Origin: Bacteroidales bacterium
GTDB taxonomy: Bacteria > Bacteroidota > Bacteroidia > Bacteroidales > B39-G9
Assembly: GCA_023145555.1 (NCBI GenBank)
Contig: JAGLDO010000210.1
Location: 1 to 8,696, forward strand
Length of the DNA stretch: 8,696 nucleotides
Reading direction: 5' to 3'
The notes under the pieces were generated by a model. That model did no database searches. It was not told the origin of the DNA and saw nothing but the letters and a program-made list of their open reading frames with translations. Positions 1 to 6,329 of the stretch are shown here, piece by piece; position 1 is the stretch's first letter, and the number at the start of each line of letters is the position of its first letter. A program made the position numbers and the translations under genes.

Positions 1-132
1 TTTTTTAAGTTTGATGAAGTAGCACCAAAATGTAGTTTTATTACTCCTGTTCCGGGTGGTGTTGGACCAATGACAATAGTTTCATTAATGAAAAATACCT
101 TATTAGCTGCTAAAAATGAGATTTATAAATAA
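1..132 (+). CDS. folD: FolD, bifunctional methylenetetrahydrofolate dehydrogenase / cyclohydrolase (3' end only)
   Basis: Only the last 43 codons are present, open from the window edge to TAA at 130-132. The visible peptide contains TPVPGGVGPMTIVSLMKNTL, the conserved C-terminal signature of FolD in the NAD(P)-binding domain, which is nearly diagnostic. The family oxidises 5,10-methylene-THF to methenyl-THF and hydrolyses it to 10-formyl-THF in the cytosol, feeding one-carbon units to purine and formyl-Met synthesis. The C-terminus (AAKNEIYK) is an ordinary end for the family and shows no truncation. A strong hairpin terminator follows immediately. The gene converges on the sigma-operon tail at 195. 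Nothing can be said about its start or promoter. Confidence 0.93.
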   Translation, partial: FFKFDEVAPKCSFITPVPGGVGPMTIVSLMKNTLLAAKNEIYK

Positions 133-166
133 AAAAAACGCCTAAAATTTTATTTAGGCGTTTTTT
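133..166. terminator. Bidirectional rho-independent terminator between convergent folD and the sigma operon
   Basis: The arms at 133-146 (A-run then CGCCTAAA) and 153-166 (TTTAGGCG then a T-run) are perfect complements around a 6-nt loop. The GC-containing core is CGCCTAAA/TTTAGGCG. The + strand ends in TTTTTT (161-166) and the - strand in about eight Ts (complement of 133-138 and flank), so it can stop folD transcripts and those of the - strand operon ending at 195. Confidence 0.9.
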
Positions 167-194
167 ATATATCAATCCTTTAAACTAAATTCAG

Positions 195-1265
195 TTATTC
201 AGTCAAATTCACATTTCCATACTGACTGCTAATATTCACTATTGATTTAGTAGCTTTTTTTCCTATCTTGCCCTTTACTTTTAACTCAGTGTTATTCTTT
301 ATTCTCGACACTCTGCCTTCGGGATACCTGATATTAGCATATTTTAAATATGCATCTAATTTATATGAAGCGTTAGGAGATATGCCTATATTGATTTTCC
401 CATACTTATTAAGAACTTTAACGCTTTCAAATTCAGCAGGAATGTTTTCAATTCTGTAATTCCCATATTTCGAATCTAAGTCAATTAATTTATCAACCTT
501 ATCGATATTCACGTCAGTGTATTTCGACACAATTACTAAATTTTGAATATTGCCAAGGTTATATGTGTCATATTCCGATTCTGCTACAATTGATGAAGAT
601 TGGTCAACACTAACTTTAGAATATTTACTGACTATAATCACAGCTTTACTTTTCTCAATATAAATTTTTGAATATTTAATAAATATTTTACCCCAGTTAA
701 ATTCAGTAATATTTGCTTTATTGCAATATCCTAAATTTATCTCACTCAATGGTTTAGTGTTGTCGTCATATATTTTGTCAGCTTGCAGATTGCCGTATTT
801 AATTGAAATGTTTGACTTGCCTGTAAGTTCTTCAATATACACAGAACCGAATTTATTGTATAATTCAATATTAATATATGATGGTGTGTTAATAACATAA
901 TCAATTGAGAAATCTGAGTTGTGAATTTTGTTATTAATTTCTGTAACAGCTTTAACAAGATCACCTTCCTTTGAAATAGTAACATCAATCTTATCAAAAA
1001 TTTTATCTGCTTTATCTTTATTCGACGATTTAACAGTTATTGTTGCATCAATTGATATTTCGTCTTTGTCCCAGTTGTTGATGTTTATATCACCAAATTT
1101 GTTTGTAATTTCAAATTTAGTGTTATGATTAATACTGTATTGTTCATGGAATTTTTTAGTGTATTCTTCCGACAAAATTGTCTTATTCACATTTATTGTA
1201 GCAAATAAATTGCCGGCAAATAAAAAAAATACTAAAATTATTGATTTAAACTTGAGTGTTTTCAT
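195..1265 (-). CDS. Secreted beta-strand-repeat protein (DUF4097-like), third gene of the ECF sigma operon
   Basis: Likely an exported envelope protein of unknown function, of the DUF4097 / 'putative adhesin' type often encoded behind Bacteroidota ECF sigma/anti-sigma pairs. The open frame extends to an ATG at 1292, but I prefer the ATG at 1265 because it places a clean signal peptide (MKTLKFKSIILVFFLFAGNL) at the N-terminus, probably cleaved after LFA. The mature part is rich in short beta-strand motifs of the type K-Y/F-G/S-x-I/V-x-I. Counting from the 1292 start, these lie at residues 64, 146, 165, 206, 223, 240, 257, 275, 296, 317 and 357. Four of them (206-257) are exactly 17 residues apart, suggesting a beta-solenoid. 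No catalytic motif is visible. It overlaps the anti-sigma gene by 20 nt (1246-1265), so translational coupling is likely. It could sense or shield the envelope, but that is inference from context. Confidence 0.8.
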   Translation of the reverse strand: MKTLKFKSIILVFFLFAGNLFATINVNKTILSEEYTKKFHEQYSINHNTKFEITNKFGDININNWDKDEISIDATITVKSSNKDKADKIFDKIDVTISKEGDLVKAVTEINNKIHNSDFSIDYVINTPSYINIELYNKFGSVYIEELTGKSNISIKYGNLQADKIYDDNTKPLSEINLGYCNKANITEFNWGKIFIKYSKIYIEKSKAVIIVSKYSKVSVDQSSSIVAESEYDTYNLGNIQNLVIVSKYTDVNIDKVDKLIDLDSKYGNYRIENIPAEFESVKVLNKYGKINIGISPNASYKLDAYLKYANIRYPEGRVSRIKNNTELKVKGKIGKKATKSIVNISSQYGNVNLTE

Positions 1266-1788
1266 TTTTGTTTGTTTTAATTTGTTTAACATTATTAAAA
1301 TGGTTTAAAATACTATTCAAAACATCAATTTTCATTTGATAATGATGAATAATAGCATTAATAACTCTTTCGTCATTCGGATTTGTCTTTAGCTCTTTTT
1401 GAAGGTTTATATATAAAGAATCGGATTCTGTAAATTCCTTTTTAAAAAGTTCTTTTTGTTTCTTGTTGCCGTGATAATTAATTTGATTAATTTTATCTAT
1501 TCTATTGTTAATCTGAGCAATGTAATAAGTTTCTACATCTTGGTATTCAGGTGAAATATTACTTAATGTTTTTTTATTTCCTGATGTTAAATTGTTGTAA
1601 ATAAATAATGATGAAAGTGTAATTAAAATAGTAACCGATGCAGCTTTTAAAAAATAAGCAAACGAATAATTATTGTTTTTATTGAAATTATTCAATTTGG
1701 CTTCAAGTCTTTCAAGATGCTCATCGTCAGGTTCGAGAGTATCGAAACTAATACGATTATTAATTATTATTTTTTCGAGCTTATCCAC
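1246..1788 (-). CDS. Single-pass membrane protein, probable anti-sigma factor
   Basis: This 180-residue protein starts at GTG (1786-1788), 12 nt after the stop of the ECF sigma gene, so the two are surely cotranscribed. Residues 1-40 form a charged cytosolic segment with the pattern FDTLEPDDEHLERLEAKL (15-32), which resembles N-termini of anti-sigma-like proteins in Bacteroidota sigma operons. One transmembrane helix follows at about 45-64. The outer part (about 80-165) is predicted to be helical, with LQKELKTNPNDERVINAIIHHY (129-150) as its most conserved-looking stretch. No zinc-binding HxxxCxxC motif is present, so it is not a classical ZAS anti-sigma factor. The role (holding the sigma factor at the inner membrane until an envelope signal arrives) is inferred from gene order and topology. 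It could instead be a co-regulated membrane protein. Confidence 0.72.
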   Translation of the reverse strand: MDKLEKIIINNRISFDTLEPDDEHLERLEAKLNNFNKNNNYSFAYFLKAASVTILITLSSLFIYNNLTSGNKKTLSNISPEYQDVETYYIAQINNRIDKINQINYHGNKKQKELFKKEFTESDSLYINLQKELKTNPNDERVINAIIHHYQMKIDVLNSILNHFNNVKQIKTNKNENTQV

Positions 1789-1800
1789 AGTTTTAATTTT

Positions 1801-2358
1801 TTAAAAATTATTTTTAGCTAATATCTCTTTTAATTTTGCTTTTGCTCTAGCATATTGAGAGCGCGATGTTGAATTTGAAATATTTAATATTTTACTTATT
1901 TCTTCGTGATTGTAACCCTCAAATAAAAATAAAGAAAGAACGACTCTATATCCGGCAGATAATTGATTTACAGCCCTTTGTATTTTTTTTACTTTCTCTT
2001 TGTTTAATTCATCAATTTCAATGTTGTAATTATCATCTTCAATTACTGAACAACTATCATCAATTTGTTCAAAAAATTCTTTTTTCTTTCTAACGGCATC
2101 TATTGCTTTGTTAACTACAATTTTTTTCAACCAAGCACCAAAACTAACTTTTCCTTTATAAAATTTTATCTTGCTAAAAGCTGAAAGAAAAGCCTCTTGC
2201 ATTATATCTTCAGCTTCTGCTGTGTCTTGTACAATTCTAAAACAGGTATTGTACATAGCTTTATAGTATAATTTGTACAATTGAAACTGAGCCTTTTCCT
2301 CTTTTTTTTTACATCTATCAATTATGTCCTGGTGTATGTTCCTATAAAGCTTTCCCAA
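1801..2358 (-). CDS. ECF-family RNA polymerase sigma factor (sigma-70 regions 2 and 4)
   Basis: At 185 residues this has normal ECF sigma length. Region 2 covers about 23-92 and contains DIMQEAFLSAF (51-61, the D-x-x-Q-E-x-F signature) and the -10-binding helix ending WLKKIVVNKAIDAVRKKK (76-93). An acidic linker at about 97-118 is followed by region 4 (about 121-176), with LSAGYRVVLSLFLFEGYNHE and the helix-turn-helix ISKILNISNSTSRSQYARAK. The first usable start is TTG (2356-2358). The frame closes at a TAA only six codons upstream and the next ATG is at residue 35, inside region 2, so TTG is the best choice. It heads an operon with the anti-sigma-like and KYG-repeat genes. It probably directs RNA polymerase to envelope-stress or autoregulated promoters; its regulon cannot be read from here. 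Confidence 0.93.
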   Translation of the reverse strand: MGKLYRNIHQDIIDRCKKKEEKAQFQLYKLYYKAMYNTCFRIVQDTAEAEDIMQEAFLSAFSKIKFYKGKVSFGAWLKKIVVNKAIDAVRKKKEFFEQIDDSCSVIEDDNYNIEIDELNKEKVKKIQRAVNQLSAGYRVVLSLFLFEGYNHEEISKILNISNSTSRSQYARAKAKLKEILAKNNF

Positions 2359-2454
2359 AATTCGAATTTCTATTTAAAAGACGTTAAAAAATATTTAGTG
2401 TTGCATTAACTTAACAATAATAATTATTTTTAGAGTTCTTATAAAAAAATTCAT

Positions 2455-2655
2455 TGTTGTCCGATAAAAATTTATTATTAACTTTAAAATGCTTGAATAT
2501 ACAAATATTTCTAAATAGGGTACCCTTACAGGGCTTAATAAAAAAACCACGTAGTGGTGATTTGTTTATAGCACAGAGTTTTATAAAATATTTTAAAGTG
2601 CCGTAGGTACGTCCCGTTTCAATATTTAGATAGTTTTAAAATTTATCGGACAACA
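2455..2655. mobile_element. MITE-like element with 14-bp perfect terminal inverted repeats
   Basis: TGTTGTCCGATAAA at 2455-2468 is repeated as its exact reverse complement TTTATCGGACAACA at 2642-2655, bounding 201 bp with no coding potential. Just inside, both ends carry AT-rich sequence with TTTTAAAA-like tracts in loosely matching positions. The interior holds three short hairpins (listed separately). The GC-containing ends and hairpins stand out from the surrounding A/T runs. No convincing target-site duplication is visible: the flanks are TTCAT and GTAAA. It lies between the divergent sigma and iminopeptidase genes. It is best read as a non-autonomous element or the remnant of an IS whose transposase is absent. 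The parent family cannot be named from this copy. Confidence 0.6.
2517..2610. repeat. Three small hairpins with GTA/TAC triloops inside the MITE-like element
   Basis: Hairpin 1 is CCCT-TAC-AGGG (2523-2533), overlapping the palindrome AGGGTACCCT (2517-2526). On the - strand its loop reads GTA. Hairpin 2 is ACCAC-GTA-GTGGT (2546-2558). Hairpin 3 is GTGCC-GTA-GGTAC (2598-2610, one G-T wobble). Stems are 4-5 bp and each loop is exactly three bases. The stems differ in sequence but keep the loop, a REP-like arrangement that suggests selection on structure. Confidence 0.6.
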
Positions 2656-2837
2656 GTAAAAAAAATTATTGTTTACTTATAAATTTTATATTTACCCAAA
2701 TTTAATAATATTTTTTTTTATTTCAATTGTAATGAATTTTTAAAAAAAATATTTTTAATTTTACAATGTGTAATTTAGTTTAAAGTTGAAAGTAAAAAGT
2801 TATAGTACTATTTGAAGATTAATTAAATAAAAAAGAT
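2656..2837 (+). promoter_or_regulatory. AT-rich leader of the iminopeptidase gene, with a weak promoter candidate
   Basis: This 182-bp stretch is nearly all A/T and has no ORF or RNA gene that I can support. The best promoter candidate is GTTG (2785-2788) followed after 17 nt by TACTATTTG (2806-2814). It resembles the Bacteroidota TTTG / TAnnTTTG pair but has one extra base in the -7 element, so it is weak. A loose inverted repeat, ATTGTAA (2726-2732) and TTACAAT (2761-2767), encloses A/T runs and is probably compositional. Confidence 0.3.
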
Positions 2838-3800
2838 ATGAAATTAAATGAGTTTTATCCCGAAATTGAACCTTATAATACAGGAACCTTAAAAGTTTCT
2901 GATATTCACACTTTGTATTACGAAGAAGTCGGTAACCCAAAAGGTAAACCAATTGTTTTTTTACATGGTGGACCCGGTGCCGGTTTATGTACTGATTACA
3001 GAAGATATTTTGACCCGGAATTTTACAGAGTAATATTATTTGACCAAAGAGGAGCAGGTAAAAGTACACCACATGCAGAGTTGAAAGAAAATACAAGTTG
3101 GGAATTGGTTGAAGATATTGAAAAATTACGAAAACATTTTAATATTGATAAATGGATTGTTTTTGGTGGCAGCTGGGGTTCTACTTTAGCATTGCTTTAT
3201 GCAATTAGCCATCCCGAAAAAACAATGGCTCTCGTTTTAAGAGGAATATTCCTGGGTAGAAAATCAGAGATTGATTGGATTTTTCAACAGGGTGCCAGCA
3301 TGGTTTATCCGGAGAAATGGGAAATTTATCGCAATTTGATTCCTGAAAATGAGAGAAACAATATGATTAAAGCTTATTATGAGCGATTAACCAGTGACGA
3401 TGAGAAAACACGCATGGATGCTGCTAAAGCATGGAGTGTGTGGGAGGGAAGCATTGTAAAATTATTCCCTAACGAAGAAGAAACAATGGACGAATTTGGC
3501 GATCCTCACCTCGCTTTATCAATGGCAAGAACAGAATGTCATTATTTCTATTATAATATGTTTTATGAATCTGATAATTATATAATGGAAAACATTGATA
3601 AAATTAAACATCTTCCTTGTAAAATTGTAAATGGCAGATATGATATGGATTGTAGGGTTGGCACTGCTTGGGAATTGCATAAAGCAATGCTTAAATCAGA
3701 AATTGATATTGTTAAAGATGCCGGTCATTCCGGAGTTGAAACAGGTACTATTAGCGGTTTAATTCAAGCATGCGAAGATTTTAAAGAGTTGTATTTTTAA
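2838..3800 (+). CDS. pip: Proline iminopeptidase (prolyl aminopeptidase), peptidase family S33
   Basis: An alpha/beta-hydrolase that removes N-terminal proline from peptides. All the family landmarks are present: the oxyanion-hole motif HGGPG (43-47), FDQRGAGKSTP (68-78), the nucleophile elbow GGSWGS with Ser112, Asp269 in GRYD and His297 in AGHS, which form the triad. Glu203 (VWEGS) and Glu233 (RTECHYF) match the two acidic residues that bind the substrate amino group in the well-studied Serratia enzyme. The length of 320 residues is normal. There is no signal peptide, so it is probably cytosolic. The ATG at 2838 gives the usual N-terminus (FYPEIEPYNTGTL). No strong ribosome binding site is seen, as expected for Bacteroidota. 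The cyclotransferase gene follows after 38 nt and is probably cotranscribed. Confidence 0.95.
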   Translation: MKLNEFYPEIEPYNTGTLKVSDIHTLYYEEVGNPKGKPIVFLHGGPGAGLCTDYRRYFDPEFYRVILFDQRGAGKSTPHAELKENTSWELVEDIEKLRKHFNIDKWIVFGGSWGSTLALLYAISHPEKTMALVLRGIFLGRKSEIDWIFQQGASMVYPEKWEIYRNLIPENERNNMIKAYYERLTSDDEKTRMDAAKAWSVWEGSIVKLFPNEEETMDEFGDPHLALSMARTECHYFYYNMFYESDNYIMENIDKIKHLPCKIVNGRYDMDCRVGTAWELHKAMLKSEIDIVKDAGHSGVETGTISGLIQACEDFKELYF

Positions 3801-3838
3801 AATTAAAACCATTTACAAAATAATTTAAAATTGCATAA

Positions 3839-4957
3839 ATGATTAAAAATCAATATTTTAAAATTATTGTTTTAATTTTTATTATCTCAATAATAACTTC
3901 TTGTGCCGATAAAAAATCAAATAAGAAGATTGATAATAATAAATTGGTAAAAAAAGAAAGCAATGTTTCAACTAATAAAATTAGTGATGTTACTGAGTTG
4001 TTATTGAAAAATAGAGCTCAAAAACAATTGGTGGGCGATAAGTTAAATGCAGAAGTAGCAATTATTGATAATTCAAAAACGATTGATTCAATACAATTAT
4101 ATTTAGATAATGATTTAATAATTACTTTGCAAACGAAACCTTATTTACATAATTTTGATACAAAATTATTGTCAGTAGGTGAACATAATATTAAAACTAT
4201 AAGTTTTGTTTCCGATAAGTCGAAAGATACAAAAGAACTTAATTTTTTTTTAGTTTCAGATGTTAAGCCCAAAAATATTTCTTATAAAATTTTAAATACT
4301 TTAACTCACGATAAGCAAGCTTATACACAAGGTTTTGTTTATGATAATGGATATTTTTACGAAGGAACAGGTCAGTATGGAGAATCTACTCTTCGAAAAG
4401 TTAATGCAAAAACAGGCGATTTAATTGAAAGTTTAAACTTGCCTTCTGATGTTTTTGGTGAAGGTATTGTTTTATATAAGAATCAAATTTTTCAATTAAC
4501 ATGGCAGTCATTGGTTGGTTATGTTTATGATAGAGAGAGTTTTAAGCTTTTACATAAATTCAATTATCAAACAGAAGGTTGGGGAATTACTACCGATGGG
4601 AAAGATTTAATAATGAGTGACGGAACATCAAAAATTTATTATGTCGAACCTGAGTTTTTTACTAAGTTACGACAAATTGAAGTTTGCGATAATAATGGAT
4701 ATGTAAATAATATCAATGAGTTAGAATATGTTAACGGCTTTATTTATGCTAATGTTTGGCAAACCGATAAAATAATTAAGATTGACCCAAGCAACGGTAA
4801 AGTTGTGGCAGTTATTAATTGCAAAAAACTTGTTCCAAAAGAATATGTTAGAAGTCAAGATAATGTGCTAAACGGAATAGCTTATAATTCAGAAAAAAAC
4901 ACTTTTTATGTTACAGGAAAACGTTGGTCTGTTATTTATGAAATTGAGTTAGAGTAG
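3839..4957 (+). CDS. Glutaminyl-peptide cyclotransferase lipoprotein (plant-type, beta-propeller)
   Basis: Predicted to convert N-terminal glutamine of exported proteins to pyroglutamate, releasing ammonia. The N-terminus is a lipoprotein signal peptide with lipobox ITSC, so Cys22 would be lipidated and the enzyme anchored in the envelope. Residues about 55-140 form an Ig-like beta domain (IDSIQLYLDNDLI, LSVGEHNIKTISF). Residues about 148-372 are the glutamine cyclotransferase (PF05096-type) propeller, with the telling motifs HDKQAYTQGF (157-166), YEGTGQYGESTLRKV (174-188), FGEGI (206-210), TEGWGI (245-250), MSDGTS (259-264), NELEYVNGFIYANVWQTDKI (293-312) and NVLNGIAY (342-349). These are near-identical to family consensus segments as I remember them. 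A terminator follows at 5151-5184. Downstream of pip by 38 nt, it probably shares that gene's promoter. Confidence 0.92.
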   Translation: MIKNQYFKIIVLIFIISIITSCADKKSNKKIDNNKLVKKESNVSTNKISDVTELLLKNRAQKQLVGDKLNAEVAIIDNSKTIDSIQLYLDNDLIITLQTKPYLHNFDTKLLSVGEHNIKTISFVSDKSKDTKELNFFLVSDVKPKNISYKILNTLTHDKQAYTQGFVYDNGYFYEGTGQYGESTLRKVNAKTGDLIESLNLPSDVFGEGIVLYKNQIFQLTWQSLVGYVYDRESFKLLHKFNYQTEGWGITTDGKDLIMSDGTSKIYYVEPEFFTKLRQIEVCDNNGYVNNINELEYVNGFIYANVWQTDKIIKIDPSNGKVVAVINCKKLVPKEYVRSQDNVLNGIAYNSEKNTFYVTGKRWSVIYEIELE

Positions 4958-5006
4958 ATAAAGTAAGTTGTGGTGTTGGCTGTTAAATCGTGCCACAGCA
5001 GGGAAA

Positions 5007-5096
5007 ATTTACCGGTCATGCTGAACTTGTTTCAGCATCTGTTTATAGAATTAATAATGGGATTCCGAAACAAGTTCGGAAAGACGGATGGTAAAT
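5007..5096. repeat. Palindromic intergenic repeat: two hairpins with complementary loops
   Basis: Hairpin A is ATGCTGAA (5018-5025), loop CTTGT, TTCAGCAT (5031-5038). Hairpin B is TTCCGAA (5063-5069), loop ACAAG, TTCGGAA (5075-5081). GAACTTGTTTC (5023-5033) and GAAACAAGTTC (5067-5077) are exact reverse complements. The outer ends are also inverted: ATTTACC (5007-5013) and GGTAAAT (5090-5096), with GGTC/GAC just inside. It resembles 'GTCATGCTGAACTTGTTTCAGCATCT' type interspersed repeats that I recall from Bacteroidota genomes. It lies after the cyclotransferase stop, between convergent genes, and encodes nothing. Confidence 0.7.
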
Positions 5097-5101
5097 ATGA
5101 T

Positions 5102-5128
5102 TTTTCAAAATCTTAAAGATTTGGAAAA
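5102..5128. repeat. AT-rich imperfect hairpin
   Basis: The arms 5102-5114 and 5116-5128 pair with a single mismatch (A5107/G5123). The core is AAATCTT/AAGATTT, followed by TTTT at 5129-5132. It may be a weak extra terminator or the tail of the preceding repeat. Its A/T content makes chance plausible. Confidence 0.4.
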
Positions 5129-5150
5129 TTTTAATCATCTTTACTTTTAT

Positions 5151-5184
5151 AGACCTTAAGGTTAAAAAAACCTTAAGGTCTTTT
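5151..5184 (+). terminator. Rho-independent terminator of the iminopeptidase-cyclotransferase pair
   Basis: AGACCTTAAGGTT (5151-5163) pairs perfectly with AACCTTAAGGTCT (5169-5181) around a 5-A loop, and TTTT occupies 5181-5184. Each arm contains the 8-bp palindrome CCTTAAGG. On the - strand the stem is followed by ATAAAAG rather than a T-run, so it mainly serves the + strand, though it may also hinder transcripts leaving the gene at 5226. Confidence 0.8.
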
Positions 5185-5225
5185 CAATAACCGCAGTTGC
5201 AGAAAATTTACAAATAAATTTAAAA

Positions 5226-6158
5226 TTAATTGTTTATTTCTTCAGCTTTTTCATTCAACGATTTAAAACCATTACCTAATATTTCTTTAGCATCGCTTAC
5301 AGTTATAAAAGCATTAGGATCAATTTTATGAATAAAATCTTCAAGCATTGCTACTTCTCTTCTGTTTACAACAGTATAAATTATATTTTTTTCTTTACCG
5401 TTATACATACCTTTGCCATTTATAATTGTTCCGCCACGGTTCAAGTCAGTAATTATTTTATTTCTTATTTCATCATATTTGTCAGATATAATAAATAATG
5501 TTTTATCGTAACTAACACCTTCCATAACAGCATCAATAACCTTACCGGTAATATATATTACAAGCCATGAATATAATGGGATTTTCCAGTCTTGAAAAGC
5601 TATTAAAGCAATTAAAACAATAGCAGAATCAACGTAAATCATTAACTGTCCGAGAGGTAATTTAGTATGTTTTGCAACTATCATTGCAATAATATCAGAA
5701 CCTCCTGAGGTGGCTTTCGATTTAAAGATTAAACCTAATCCTGCACCGATTAATAAACCACCAAAAATACATGATAACAAAATTTCATCGCCAAGATGCA
5801 AAGGATCTTCACCAACAAAATATGTTAATGTATCCATAAAGACAGAAGTTAGCACAAAACCAATAATGGTTTTAATTCCAAAACGAGGTCCTAAGACTTT
5901 AATTCCAATTATGGTCAAAGGAATATTTAAAATTAAGCCGAACAAACCAATTGGAATACCATTTGGGCAACATGAGAAAAGTCCTGCAGTTAAATGGTGA
6001 ACAACAATTGCTATACCATAAACTCCACCGGGTACAATTTTATAAGGTGATATAAAAAAAACAAATCCGACAGCAAGAATAAATGAACCTAAAGTGATTA
6101 AACTATAAGAAACAAACCATTTTTTTGAAAAAATTTTATCTTTTGATATGAATGACAT
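5226..6158 (-). CDS. YitT-family integral membrane protein (YitT membrane domain plus DUF2179)
   Basis: This is a 310-residue protein of the usual YitT architecture. The N-terminal two-thirds is hydrophobic, with helices at roughly 14-36, 41-56, 64-85, 94-116, 125-147, 168-187 and 190-208. It carries the family's glycine-rich signatures ISPYKIVPGGVYGIA (36-50) and KATSGGSDIIAMIVAK (148-163). The soluble C-terminal DUF2179 domain (about 218-296) contains TIINGKGMYNGKEKNIIYTV and RREVAMLEDFIHKIDPNAFI. The family has no firmly established biochemical function; a transporter-like role is often suggested. The ATG at 6158 directly precedes the first predicted helix region and is preceded by a good -7 element at 6190-6197. 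It is separated from the upstream symporter by 171 bp, so it is probably its own transcription unit. There is no sign of damage. Confidence 0.92.
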   Translation of the reverse strand: MSFISKDKIFSKKWFVSYSLITLGSFILAVGFVFFISPYKIVPGGVYGIAIVVHHLTAGLFSCCPNGIPIGLFGLILNIPLTIIGIKVLGPRFGIKTIIGFVLTSVFMDTLTYFVGEDPLHLGDEILLSCIFGGLLIGAGLGLIFKSKATSGGSDIIAMIVAKHTKLPLGQLMIYVDSAIVLIALIAFQDWKIPLYSWLVIYITGKVIDAVMEGVSYDKTLFIISDKYDEIRNKIITDLNRGGTIINGKGMYNGKEKNIIYTVVNRREVAMLEDFIHKIDPNAFITVSDAKEILGNGFKSLNEKAEEINN

Positions 6159-6189
6159 AATTAATTGTTTTAAGTAGTAAAATATGCTA

Positions 6190-6197
6190 CAAATTTA
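6190..6197 (-). promoter_or_regulatory. Candidate -7 element (TAAATTTG) for the YitT gene
   Basis: Read on the - strand, 6197-6190 is TAAATTTG, a perfect match to the Bacteroidota -7 consensus TAnnTTTG. It would start transcription about 25 nt before the ATG at 6158. No TTTG is found at the proper -33 distance, only A-rich sequence with a TTTA slightly too far upstream, so support is partial. The rest of 6159-6329 is A/T runs. Confidence 0.4.
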
Positions 6198-6329
6198 TAG
6201 ACTTTTTTTATTTTTTTTATTTAAAATGCTAAAAAAAATATTATTTTTAGTGTTGATATATTGCTGATTTATAGATGTTTTTTTTTATGAATTAATAATA
6301 ATGAAAATTTACTATCTAATAGTTATTAA

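Noticed and set aside
268..1128. Short + strand frames (268-459, 928-1128) and a - strand frame (746-997) inside the secreted-protein gene
   Set aside because: They lie inside a longer gene with a clear signal peptide and repeats; their translations look like out-of-frame readings with no family resemblance.
2440..2670. Target-site duplication flanking the MITE-like element (TAAAAAAATTCAT versus TAAAAAAAATTAT)
   Set aside because: The similarity consists of A-runs common throughout the region and is not directly adjacent to the element ends in matching register.
2800..3096. - strand 98-codon frame over the start of the iminopeptidase gene
   Set aside because: Antisense shadow of the HGGPG and FDQRGAGKS coding region, with no independent features.
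4958..5225. CRISPR array or tRNA in the gap after the cyclotransferase
   Set aside because: There are no regularly spaced direct repeats and no cloverleaf; the palindromes are inverted and occur once each.
5710..6000. + strand 96-codon frame opposite the YitT gene
   Set aside because: Proline/lysine-rich antisense reading of well-conserved membrane-protein codons; no start context or promoter.
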